A stretch of DNA of 14,833 nt from JBBTQS01 sp964627055. Lineage in GTDB: Bacteria > Patescibacteriota > Patescibacteriia > Magasanikbacterales > JBBTQS01. The stretch's first letter is position 1. Every line of letters starts with the position of its first letter. The stretch is from positions 1-14,833 of the forward strand of contig CAZVGV010000018.1 in NCBI GenBank assembly GCA_964627055.1, in the 5' to 3' direction. The notes below the pieces were generated by a model. The model worked only from the letters and a program-made list of their open reading frames with translations. It was not told the origin of the DNA and made no database searches. Positions 1-6,175 of the stretch are shown here, in pieces. The position numbers and the translations under genes were made by a program.

Positions 1-282
1 AACGGTGGCGAGCCGACAGCCATACAAGCAGTAAGGCAAGGAGTTGCCATTCGGATCGCCGAGTTCGAGACGCGATTTCGCGGGTAGCGAAATCGACGTT
101 GTACCCACGCAAACAGCTACCGCGAACCCACTGCCGTGGATGTACCCCCGATGTATCAGGTGGGTAGCAAGTGTGTGTCACCTCGGTGACCACGATCCCT
201 GCATGAACCCTGCGGAGATAATTGTAGAGAATATCGCACGGCAGTAGAGCGGCACAATCAATATACGGGGATTTCGCAGTAC
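1..282. other. Left-edge region without a confident gene; hairpin-rich
   Basis: I can assign no gene here with confidence. On the plus strand, frame 1 is open from the window edge to a TAG at 85-87 (28 codons), which could be the tail of an upstream gene. On the minus strand a frame is open from a GTG at 191-193 to the edge (64 codons) and becomes hydrophobic near the edge, but it has only a poorly spaced AGGG in front of it. The sequence has several inverted repeats: a perfect 9-bp stem at 73-81/87-95, a 7-bp stem at 102-108/160-166 enclosing a CCAC/GTGG hairpin at 128-139, and GTCACC/GGTGAC at 177-190. None is followed by a T tract. A minus-strand promoter at 260-288 would transcribe all of this leftwards, so it may be a leader or part of a structured RNA. 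Confidence 0.35.
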
Positions 283-288
283 AATCAA
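260..288 (-). promoter_or_regulatory. Sigma70-type promoter reading off the left edge
   Basis: Read on the minus strand, TTGATT (288-283) is separated by exactly 17 nt from TATATT (265-260), predicting a start near 253. It lies just beyond the ndk terminator, and its -35 overlaps the terminator's T-rich tail, so termination and re-initiation are packed together. The gene or RNA it drives lies mostly outside the window. Confidence 0.5.
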
Positions 289-323
289 GAACAAAGAACA
301 CGCAGGTATACCCTGCGTGTTCT
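283..323 (-). terminator. Rho-independent terminator of ndk
   Basis: A perfect 12-bp stem (295-306 with 312-323) and a 5-nt loop are followed on the minus strand by the T-rich stretch TTTGTTCTTGATT. It starts 14 nt after the ndk stop codon. Confidence 0.85.
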
Positions 324-336
324 GGTGTGCTGTGCC

Positions 337-819
337 TTAAGCGCGCTCGTCTTCGATGTAGACGTGGAGATAGTCGCTCTTGTCGTAATCGTAGAGTTCT
401 TCTTCGCGGAAGAAGCGCTGTACTTCTGCCTGTGCAGCCTCAACGGAGTCAGAAGTGTGAATCACATTGCATGCAACACTCATTGCGTAGTCACCACGGA
501 TCGAACCTGCTTCTGCGTCGCGTGCCTTCGTGATACCTGTAATGAGACGAACCGCGTTCACAACACCCAATCCTTCCCAGCACATCACTACCACTGGTGC
601 GCTCATCATAAAGCGCTCAACACCAGGATAAAATGGCTTTGCAGCGATATGTGCGTAATGTTCACGCAATACTGCTTCGTCAAGACGCATCATCTTGCAT
701 CCAACAAGCTTGAGTCCTTTGTTCTCGAATCGCGATGTGATCTGACCGAGAAGACCGCGCTGAATTGCGTCTGGCTTCACGATCACGAGCGTCTTTTCCT
801 TGAGTCCGCTGCTTTCCAT
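337..819 (-). CDS. ndk: Nucleoside diphosphate kinase
   Basis: Transfers the gamma-phosphate between nucleoside triphosphates and diphosphates through a phosphohistidine, balancing NTP and dNTP pools in the cytoplasm. The 160-aa protein has the family opening TLVIVKPDA, the segment VVVMCWEG, and the active-site segment NVIHTSDSVE in which H121 is the phosphorylated histidine. The C-terminus is close to the usual family length. The frame stays open up to a TTG at 841-843, but that codon overlaps the -10 box of the promoter at 843-870, so ATG 817-819 is the likely start. No Shine-Dalgarno is visible; the predicted leader is about 17 nt. The gene is monocistronic, with its own promoter and terminator. 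Confidence 0.96.
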   Translation of the reverse strand: MESSGLKEKTLVIVKPDAIQRGLLGQITSRFENKGLKLVGCKMMRLDEAVLREHYAHIAAKPFYPGVERFMMSAPVVVMCWEGLGVVNAVRLITGITKARDAEAGSIRGDYAMSVACNVIHTSDSVEAAQAEVQRFFREEELYDYDKSDYLHVYIEDERA

Positions 820-842
820 AGAGATATCTTTTAATTGGTCCA

Positions 843-870
843 ACTATATCAAAAATGGCCTCTCCGTCAA
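843..870 (-). promoter_or_regulatory. ndk promoter
   Basis: Minus-strand TTGACG (870-865), a 16-nt spacer, then TATAGT (848-843). The predicted start is near 836, so the leader is only about 17 nt. The spacer contains GAGAGGCC, complementary to one arm of the upstream hydrolase terminator. Confidence 0.75.
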
Positions 871-880
871 GAAACGACTG

Positions 881-923
881 AAAAAATGAGAGGCCCGTAG
901 TGGTTGAGTACCACGGGCCTCTC
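881..923 (-). terminator. Rho-independent terminator of the alpha/beta hydrolase gene
   Basis: A GC-rich stem (GAGAGGCCCG 888-897 with CGGGCCTCTC 914-923, extendable with inner GTGG/CCAC pairs) is followed on the minus strand by ATTTTTT. It lies 42 nt beyond the hydrolase stop and 11 nt before the ndk -35 box. Confidence 0.85.
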
Positions 924-965
924 GGTTGCTTCGTTCGATCGCACGAAGCCGCGAACGGGAACTGG

Positions 966-1988
966 TCAGAACATCAGCCGCCGGTAGCACTCAGCCACAG
1001 CCCGATGGTAGAAGCCCTGATCGTCGCCCCAACCAGGGACGTGGGGCAGATCCGGAATGCAGTGGAGGTGCGCAATCGGCCCTCGTTCACTCCCGCAATC
1101 TGCAATGTGCTCGACCGATCTGTCGGTTGCGTGCACATCCAGACTACTCACCTCGCGACGCACGCCGCCGATGATCCTTCTCCAATTGAAGATGCGATCC
1201 TCGACAAAGCAGATGATCTGCCACACCGGCATCCCCTGTTGTGGGTGAGCTGCTTGTGTTTCATGCAGCGCACTGCGCACGATCTCCTCGTCTCCCAGCC
1301 CGCTTTTGAACGCGAGCTCCATGAAGGCGAACGGCGCATCCGGAACTGCCAGCGGATACGATTGCTCGAAGCGTCCCCGATCAGGCAAACCGCCCGCGTA
1401 GAGACGAAAGAGCGTCTCGCTGTTGGCGATCATGCCACGCCTTCGTGTGAACCGATTGGTGGTCAGAGCGCTCATCGCATCCTTGAGCGCCGCCCACCCG
1501 CCATTGTTCCAGAACGATTTGTTCGAGAACCAGAGCGGAGCACGTTCCCACGGCGGTGGCGCTTCGGTGATGACATGCCAGATGATATCCGGATGTTCCC
1601 GACGTACCATCGACAGCACCCGCAGCGCAATGACCGCGCCCATCGAATGACCATGCAGCACTGCATAGCGCAATGGCCCACCCTGCACTCGGAAGTACGC
1701 AGCGATCATCTGCGCAACCTCCAGTACCTGGTCCGCAAGCGTCTGAGTCGTCAGACCCTCCACTGGCATACCATCCTCACCCGCGCGACGCTGCAAATAC
1801 ACAATCGTCGGACCAACGCCGATGGGCTTCTCACGATCACGCATGGACAACGCCGGCTCATTGAACCCCGGGATCATGAACACGACGGTGTTATCGACGA
1901 GACCGTTGCGGACATGCACCAGACGCCGAGAGCTTCCATCGAACACACCGAGGCTCACCACGTTGATCTGCGTCACATTCTGGCTCAT
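966..1988 (-). CDS. Alpha/beta-hydrolase fold protein, probable serine hydrolase
   Basis: This 340-aa protein has the hallmarks of the alpha/beta-hydrolase fold: an oxyanion-type PGFN after a hydrophobic strand (residues 35-43), the nucleophile elbow GHSMG with S115, a likely acid at E263/D264 after the strand ending CFVED, and a C-terminal histidine, most plausibly H316 or H328. Residues about 143-245 would form the lid. No signal peptide is seen, so it is probably cytoplasmic. The substrate cannot be told; esterase, lipase or haloperoxidase-like activity are all possible. ATG 1986-1988 is chosen because AGGAG lies 6 nt upstream; a longer in-frame ATG at 2069 would put the -10 box inside the gene. 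It is monocistronic with a near-consensus promoter, a leader of three hairpins and a strong terminator. Confidence 0.85.
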   Translation of the reverse strand: MSQNVTQINVVSLGVFDGSSRRLVHVRNGLVDNTVVFMIPGFNEPALSMRDREKPIGVGPTIVYLQRRAGEDGMPVEGLTTQTLADQVLEVAQMIAAYFRVQGGPLRYAVLHGHSMGAVIALRVLSMVRREHPDIIWHVITEAPPPWERAPLWFSNKSFWNNGGWAALKDAMSALTTNRFTRRRGMIANSETLFRLYAGGLPDRGRFEQSYPLAVPDAPFAFMELAFKSGLGDEEIVRSALHETQAAHPQQGMPVWQIICFVEDRIFNWRRIIGGVRREVSSLDVHATDRSVEHIADCGSERGPIAHLHCIPDLPHVPGWGDDQGFYHRAVAECYRRLMF

Positions 1989-1994
1989 CGTACA

Positions 1995-2050
1995 CTCCTG
2001 TGTCTGCAAGCGCAGACCATGCCAGCCATAGCTGGGACCTCGAAATGAGG
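1995..2050 (-). promoter_or_regulatory. Structured leader and ribosome binding site of the hydrolase gene
   Basis: From the predicted start near 2051 the leader is almost entirely three consecutive hairpins: CCTC/GAGG (2038-2050), CCAGC/GCTGG (2022-2035) and a perfect GTCTGC/GCAGAC with a 4-nt loop (2002-2017). AGGAG (1995-1999) follows immediately and lies 6 nt before ATG. The SD itself is unpaired in this fold. Confidence 0.6.
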
Positions 2051-2057
2051 ACGACAA

Positions 2058-2086
2058 ACCATACCACAAAAGGCACGGAATGTCAA
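2058..2086 (-). promoter_or_regulatory. Hydrolase gene promoter
   Basis: Minus-strand consensus TTGACA (2086-2081), a 17-nt spacer and TATGGT (2063-2058), predicting a start near 2051. It faces away from the plus-strand promoter at 2114-2141, with 27 nt between the two -35 boxes. Confidence 0.85.
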
Positions 2087-2113
2087 TATAGTATACAAAA
2101 CACTGCGATTACC

Positions 2114-2141
2114 TTGACATCAACACAACACATGATAGGAT
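2114..2141 (+). promoter_or_regulatory. Promoter of the candidate small RNA
   Basis: Consensus TTGACA (2114-2119), a 16-nt spacer and TAGGAT (2136-2141) predict a start near 2148. The only transcription unit it can drive before a strong terminator is the roughly 190-nt segment ending near 2338. Confidence 0.7.
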
Positions 2142-2147
2142 CGAAAT

Positions 2148-2338
2148 AGGACCTCGCCTGCTTGCTCTCCTCGGCAGGCCGTGAGTCACTTGTGCGTTCC
2201 TCCCGCCTGGATCCCTGCCGCAACAGTACAGTCAGGATGCACCGCTTCCCCTCCTCTCTCCACCCGGGAGCGCACCAACCAAAGGTCCACGAACTACATG
2301 CCAACGCGGCGTGGCTGTAACTCGTGGACCTTCTTTTT
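2148..2338 (+). ncRNA. Candidate small RNA with SD-complementary loops
   Basis: A plus-strand promoter and a strong intrinsic terminator bracket about 190 nt without a credible protein. The best frame is 27 codons at 2237-2320, with no spaced ribosome site and its end inside the terminator hairpin. Predicted structure by eye: a 6-bp hairpin GCCTGC/GCAGGC (2156-2161/2174-2179) with loop TTGCTCTCCTCG; a possible long hairpin closed by GTGC/GCAC and CCTG/CAGG that leaves TTCCTCCC (2197-2204) free; a hairpin CGCTtCCC/GGGAGCG (2243-2250/2266-2272) with loop CTCCTCTCTCCACCC; then the terminator. All three exposed segments are complementary to SD sequences. I do not recognise 6S, SRP, tmRNA or RNase P RNA in it. 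A trans-acting regulator is an inference. Confidence 0.55.
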
Positions 2339-2340
2339 TG
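2284..2340 (+). terminator. Rho-independent terminator of the candidate small RNA
   Basis: A 9-bp perfect outer stem GGTCCACGA/TCGTGGACC (2284-2292/2322-2330) contains an inner GCCA/TGGC stem and is followed by TTCTTTTTTGTTT. The T run abuts the stop codon of the convergent helicase gene (2342-2344). On the minus strand the same hairpin is followed only by TTTGG, so it may stop helicase transcripts weakly. Confidence 0.85.
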
Positions 2341-2341
2341 T

Positions 2342-4405
2342 TTAATGACGAGTCAGCAACCCCTTCCCCTTCCACGACGTGGACGCATCCGGATCTGGCT
2401 CGTACGTGATTTCGTCGTCACCAATCGCAGGTGCACTCGACGATCCTGGTCGGAAAACCGTCGTGACTGGCCGCATTCTGCTTTGCAAATTTTCGATGAG
2501 CTCCGGCGAGATCTCGTCTAAAAATTGTGATGGCTGCTCCGCGACCATGTACTCTTTCCCACTAGATTGCGGATACGTAAAGTACAACTGGTGTCGCGCG
2601 CGTGTAATCGCGACGTAGAACAGGCGTCGCTCTTCTTCGATGCCATCCGGTTCTTTGAGTGCTCGTTCGTGCGGGAATCCTGGCATGAGCATGTGGATCA
2701 CGAACACTGCATCCCACTCAAGACCTTTGGATTGATGAATCGTGGAAAGAACAAGTCGAGTATTGGGGCGGTTATCTGCGTAACGACTATCCTTCTGATT
2801 ACTAAACTGTTCTTGCAAACTAGCCTCTGCGAGAAACGTATCCAAATCCTCGATACGCGCAGCAAGACGCGCGAGCTCCTCCAGATCATCATAGCGATCC
2901 TGCCACTCAGCATATTGTGCCTGCATGTACTCACGGTAGTGAGGGCTACGCAGCACCGTCTCAATGAGCGCTTGAGGTGAACGTTGTGGCGCATCAAGAA
3001 GCGCGCGAATAATCTGCATGCACTGCTCCCAACCCTGCTTTGCGCGACCAGTAAGATCTGCACCAACCGCTTCGACATCTTCGAACTTCTCTACCTTACG
3101 AATGATCTGCACAATCTTCTGCGCCGTCGCTGGTCCAATACCATCCATCATACCGAGTACGCGCAGCCACGCGAGCTGATCATCCATGTTGTGCATGATG
3201 CGCAACCATGCGAGTGTATCCTTCACGTGCGAGCGCTCAAAGAATCGAGTACCTCCGCGCAATTCATACGGAATACCGCGGCGCGCGAGTTCGAATTCCA
3301 ATGCCTGTGCATGATGCACGGCGCGAAAGAGAACACAGATATTTGCCGGGTTCCATCCGCCAGCACGCAATGACTCAATACGACGCGCAATGAAATCTGC
3401 CTCCTCAGCTGGGGTATCTGCAGGTGCGATCATAGGCTTGATCGCTGCATCACGCGTGCTGCGTAATTCTTTTTCGTACTGTTTCTTGTTGTGCTTGATA
3501 ACACTATTTGCAACCGAGACAATGTCTGGAGATGAGCGATAATTAATGACCAGTCGATAGATCTTCGCGCCCGGGAAATCCTTGTCGAAGTCGAGAATGT
3601 TCTGGATGTTCGCAGCACGGAATGAGTAGATACTTTGCGCATCGTCCCCCACGACGAGTACATTCTTGTGCACGCTCGAGAGCTGCTTCACAATGCTGGC
3701 CTGGATGGTGTTCGTGTCTTGGTATTCGTCAACAAGAACATACCGAAATTGCATGGAGAGTTTCGTCCGAACCTCGGTGTTGGTCTCTAGGAGTCGCGCG
3801 AGGTTCTCGAGGAGGTCGTCGAAGTCCATTACATTTGCTTCGAGCTTCTTGCGTGCATAGCACTTCGCAATACGTTCGAAGTCGTCTGCAAATACATCAT
3901 AGGATTCGTAACGCTCATCGACCACATCAGCAACCGTGCGCCCTGCGTTACGCGCATAGGAAATAATCCCCTGGATAATGGCTGGCGAAGGGAACTTACG
4001 CTTGCTATTGGTCACACCTGCTCCTTCTTCAACAATGCAGCGCTTCATAAGATTCACCGCATCATCGGCGTCGAGAATGGTAAAGTTGTTCTTGTATCCC
4101 AGATGATGTGCTGTCGTCTTGAGGATACGTACAGCAATACTATGGAACGTGCCACTCCAGAACCCTGTGAGCTTACGATCCAACAGTTTCTCGGCGCGCT
4201 CGAGCATTTCACGCGCTGCTTTGTTGGTAAATGTCACAAGCAAAATGTTCTCGAGTGGCACACCCTGCTCCAGCAAATATGCGACACGGTACGTGATGGT
4301 ACGCGTCTTGCCTGAGCCAGCGCCGGCGAGTACAAGTACTGGCCCGTCGCCACTTTTCACGACTTCGTATTGCTCTTCATTTAGTTCGCTTTTGAAATCA
4401 ATCAT
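2342..4405 (-). CDS. uvrD: UvrD/PcrA-type superfamily 1A DNA helicase
   Basis: ATP-driven 3'-5' DNA helicase of the UvrD/PcrA/Rep family, which serves nucleotide-excision and mismatch repair and clears proteins from DNA. All family motifs are present in the 687-aa product: Q motif near residues 8-12, Walker A AGAGSGKT (27-34), motif Ia LVTFTNKAA (56-64), Walker B VDEYQD (225-230), motif III VVGDDAQSIYSFRAA (251-265), motif IV around NYRSSPD (288-294), motif V TIHQSKGLEWD (555-565) and motif VI near 590-605. PSQFLDEI (625-632) matches the end of the UvrD core. The last 40 residues form a short, low-complexity tail. ATG 4403-4405 sits directly before the family's N-terminal segment; no SD precedes it and I could not resolve its promoter. 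It is divergent from tgt with a 47-bp gap. UvrD and PcrA cannot be distinguished from sequence alone. Confidence 0.95.
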   Translation of the reverse strand: MIDFKSELNEEQYEVVKSGDGPVLVLAGAGSGKTRTITYRVAYLLEQGVPLENILLVTFTNKAAREMLERAEKLLDRKLTGFWSGTFHSIAVRILKTTAHHLGYKNNFTILDADDAVNLMKRCIVEEGAGVTNSKRKFPSPAIIQGIISYARNAGRTVADVVDERYESYDVFADDFERIAKCYARKKLEANVMDFDDLLENLARLLETNTEVRTKLSMQFRYVLVDEYQDTNTIQASIVKQLSSVHKNVLVVGDDAQSIYSFRAANIQNILDFDKDFPGAKIYRLVINYRSSPDIVSVANSVIKHNKKQYEKELRSTRDAAIKPMIAPADTPAEEADFIARRIESLRAGGWNPANICVLFRAVHHAQALEFELARRGIPYELRGGTRFFERSHVKDTLAWLRIMHNMDDQLAWLRVLGMMDGIGPATAQKIVQIIRKVEKFEDVEAVGADLTGRAKQGWEQCMQIIRALLDAPQRSPQALIETVLRSPHYREYMQAQYAEWQDRYDDLEELARLAARIEDLDTFLAEASLQEQFSNQKDSRYADNRPNTRLVLSTIHQSKGLEWDAVFVIHMLMPGFPHERALKEPDGIEEERRLFYVAITRARHQLYFTYPQSSGKEYMVAEQPSQFLDEISPELIENLQSRMRPVTTVFRPGSSSAPAIGDDEITYEPDPDASTSWKGKGLLTRH

Positions 4406-4409
4406 ACGG

Positions 4410-4438
4410 TTGCGTTATCAGACACCAAGCGGTATACT
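4410..4438 (+). promoter_or_regulatory. tgt promoter, near-leaderless
   Basis: TTGCGT (4410-4415), a 17-nt spacer and TATACT (4433-4438) predict a start at about 4445-4447, only 6 to 8 nt before the tgt ATG at 4453. No room is left for a Shine-Dalgarno. The whole promoter lies within the 47-bp gap to the divergent helicase start. Confidence 0.75.
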
Positions 4439-4452
4439 CGCCCCACAGTAGT

Positions 4453-5634
4453 ATGAACACCTTTTTTACCCAGGTCAAAGTGGACAAGTCGAGCCGCGCG
4501 CGTCTCGGCGTTATTCGTACCGATCATGGCGACATCGAGACACCAGTTTTCATGCCGGTAGGCACGCAGGCATCAGTGAAAGCACTCGGCAACGACGATT
4601 TGCTCGCAGCAGACACTTCTATCATCCTCGGCAACACGTACCATCTCCATCTGCGCCCAGGAGAAGATCGCATCGCGCATCTGGGCGGTCTGCATCGATT
4701 CATGCACTGGGATCGCCCTATGCTCACCGACTCTGGCGGATTCCAGGTATTGTCCCTCGGCGCACAAATGGCTCGCAACGGCGGCGATGATGCAAAAAAC
4801 CAAATGGCAAAAATCGACGAAGATGGCGTGACATTCCGCTCGCACATCGATGGATCGACACACCGCTTCACCCCTGAGAGCTCCATTGCCATTCAAAAAA
4901 AACTTGGCGCCGACATTATCATGGCGTTCGATGAATGTACGCCAGATGATGCAGATCACGCGTATGCCACCAACGCACTCGGGCGCACGCATCGCTGGGC
5001 GCAGGAGTCGATTGACGCATTCCAGCAATTGCCGCAGGTGCATACACATCGCCAATTTCTTTTTGGGATTATTCAAGGTGCGAACCATGCAGATTTGCGG
5101 GTTGAATCTGCGAAGTTCATCACCTCACTCCCCTTCGATGGTATTGCAATTGGCGGTGAGTCGATTGGATACAACATGGCGGCGACACGTGAGACGCTGG
5201 ATCTCCTTGCCCCATACTTGCCTGAGAACAAGCCGCGCTACACGATGGGTGTTGGCTCCTCACCACAAGATCTCTTCGATGTCGTGGCACGCGGTGTCGA
5301 CATGTTCGACTGTGTTGCACCAACACGTCTTGCTCGTAACGGTGCATTGTATTCACGCGCTGCTGGTGCTGCGAAGAAATTCCGCCTCAATATTTCGAAT
5401 GCACAATACGCAGACGACACACAGCCGATTGAACCAGGGTGTGGCTGCTACACGTGTCAGAATCATACCCGCGCGTACCTCCACCACCTCTTCGCAGCTG
5501 ATGAGCTCCTCGCATTGCGCCTCGGATCCATCCACAATATTTACTTTATGGTCGAGTTGATGCGCCAAATCCGTGCTGCGATCGCAAAAGACTGTTTTGT
5601 GGAGTTCCAGGCATCGTGGCTGGGTGGTGTATAG
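4453..5634 (+). CDS. tgt: tRNA-guanine transglycosylase
   Basis: Exchanges the wobble guanine of tRNAs with GUN anticodons (Tyr, His, Asn, Asp) for the queuosine precursor preQ1. The 393-aa protein shows NTYHLHLRPG (61-70), TDSGGFQ with D93 as general acid/base, DIIMAFDEC (154-162), GGES (234-237), and GVDMFDCVAPTRLARNG with D286 as the nucleophile. The zinc site CGCYTC supplies C330, C332 and C335, with H361 in GSIHN completing it. Length is slightly above the usual 370-380 aa. The ATG follows the promoter by so short a distance that translation is probably leaderless. queA, the next enzyme of the pathway, lies at 7041-8072 on the other strand. No terminator is visible after the stop, so read-through into the next gene is likely. 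Confidence 0.97.
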   Translation: MNTFFTQVKVDKSSRARLGVIRTDHGDIETPVFMPVGTQASVKALGNDDLLAADTSIILGNTYHLHLRPGEDRIAHLGGLHRFMHWDRPMLTDSGGFQVLSLGAQMARNGGDDAKNQMAKIDEDGVTFRSHIDGSTHRFTPESSIAIQKKLGADIIMAFDECTPDDADHAYATNALGRTHRWAQESIDAFQQLPQVHTHRQFLFGIIQGANHADLRVESAKFITSLPFDGIAIGGESIGYNMAATRETLDLLAPYLPENKPRYTMGVGSSPQDLFDVVARGVDMFDCVAPTRLARNGALYSRAAGAAKKFRLNISNAQYADDTQPIEPGCGCYTCQNHTRAYLHHLFAADELLALRLGSIHNIYFMVELMRQIRAAIAKDCFVEFQASWLGGV

Positions 5635-5641
5635 CCTACAC

Positions 5642-5670
5642 TTGACAGCGGTGTGACTCCTTGATACTCT
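5642..5670 (+). promoter_or_regulatory. Promoter of the 113-aa secreted-protein gene
   Basis: Consensus TTGACA (5642-5647), a 17-nt spacer and TACTCT (5665-5670); GATACT (5663-5668) with a 15-nt spacer is the alternative. The start is predicted at about 5675-5677, 14 to 16 nt before the ATG. It begins only 7 nt after the tgt stop codon. Confidence 0.7.
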
Positions 5671-5685
5671 CCTCACACGAGGAGG
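5669..5685 (+). promoter_or_regulatory. Hairpin able to mask the ribosome binding site
   Basis: CTCCTC (5669-5674), loop ACAC and GAGGAG (5679-5684) form a perfect 6-bp hairpin that buries the SD GAGGAGG, which lies 5 nt before ATG 5691. The left arm overlaps the -10 box, so it would be absent from RNA started at the local promoter and present only in read-through RNA from tgt. Confidence 0.55.
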
Positions 5686-5690
5686 CACCG

Positions 5691-6032
5691 ATGCGAACTC
5701 TAACAGGTTTCATCGCGTGCATCTGCGGTACATCATTGCTCGTCGATCGAGCCGAAGCCCTCCCCTATGCGTCCCAAAAGGCGCAAATGCTGAAGGCCGG
5801 CGCTCAGACGCTTCACGCCTGGTACTCCCCCAAAAAGGACCCAGAGTGTGAAACGGTTCTGACGAACAGTGACCCGCTTCTTACGACCATCCCGGCAACT
5901 GTCCACCGAGACATGTCGAGGTACACAGTCGTGTGGAGCACCCATGTGCTGCAGTGTGCACCGGCTCCTTGCCGCAGAAGCCGCGTCGCGAAGGTCGAAC
6001 CTCGACCTCGCATACGCGATCCTACTGCGTAA
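5691..6032 (+). CDS. Small secreted protein of unknown function
   Basis: I do not recognise a family. The 113-aa product begins with a Sec-type signal: a short basic start, the hydrophobic stretch TLTGFIACICGTSLLV, and a probable signal-peptidase I site after AEA at residue 23. The mature part of about 90 residues is basic, with three cysteines (C53, C89, C94) and a proline/arginine-rich tail from about residue 95. ATG 5691-5693 is chosen because GAGGAGG lies 5 nt upstream and the signal peptide starts there; an in-frame start at 5661 precedes the predicted transcript start. The gene has its own promoter and a strong terminator, which supports a real gene. It would be exported and could form one disulfide. 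Confidence 0.65.
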   Translation: MRTLTGFIACICGTSLLVDRAEALPYASQKAQMLKAGAQTLHAWYSPKKDPECETVLTNSDPLLTTIPATVHRDMSRYTVVWSTHVLQCAPAPCRRSRVAKVEPRPRIRDPTA

Positions 6033-6040
6033 AGGGGCAG

Positions 6041-6081
6041 ACGGCGACTCTTGGGTACAACTCCAAAGTCGCCGTTTTTTT
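6041..6081 (+). terminator. Rho-independent terminator of the secreted-protein gene
   Basis: A 9-bp perfect stem ACGGCGACT/AGTCGCCGT (6041-6049/6067-6075), extended by inner TTGG/CCAA, is followed by a run of seven T and further T-rich sequence. It starts 8 nt after the stop codon. Confidence 0.92.
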
Positions 6082-6106
6082 ATTATTTTTTTGTTCTGAC
6101 ACACGC

Positions 6107-6135
6107 TTGACTGTTATCACTTTTTGTGGTATGCT
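6107..6135 (+). promoter_or_regulatory. Promoter of the Kazal-like lipoprotein gene
   Basis: TTGACT (6107-6112), an exact 17-nt spacer and TATGCT (6130-6135) predict a start near 6141. The RNA would begin at the hairpin GGTCC/GGACC (6140-6155), which may protect its 5' end. Confidence 0.85.
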
Positions 6136-6175
6136 TTCTGGTCCATTTTCGGACCAAAGTTCATTGGAGAACATC

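Noticed and set aside
61..82. GTTCGAG resembling a tRNA T-loop
   Set aside because: No matching T-stem, acceptor stem or anticodon arm can be built around it.
44..247. Plus-strand frame of 67 codons
   Set aside because: No SD with proper spacing, no promoter, no recognisable domain, and it overlaps hairpins and competing frames.
325..834. Plus-strand frame of 169 codons
   Set aside because: Antisense shadow of ndk, whose minus-strand product is unmistakable.
820..843. TTG start extending ndk by 8 residues
   Set aside because: The codon overlaps the -10 box, so it would not be transcribed; ATG 817-819 also gives a more usual length.
900..2048. Long plus-strand frame of 382 codons
   Set aside because: It lies antisense to the alpha/beta hydrolase, which has the catalytic motifs, promoter, SD and terminator; the plus-strand translation shows no domain.
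2083..2304. Minus-strand frame of 73 codons
   Set aside because: It would start at TTG without an SD and run through the small-RNA promoter to end at the hydrolase -35 box; the promoters explain the region better.
2237..2320. 27-codon plus-strand frame inside the candidate small RNA
   Set aside because: No spaced SD, no hydrophobic or conserved feature, and its end falls in the terminator hairpin. It remains a minor alternative.
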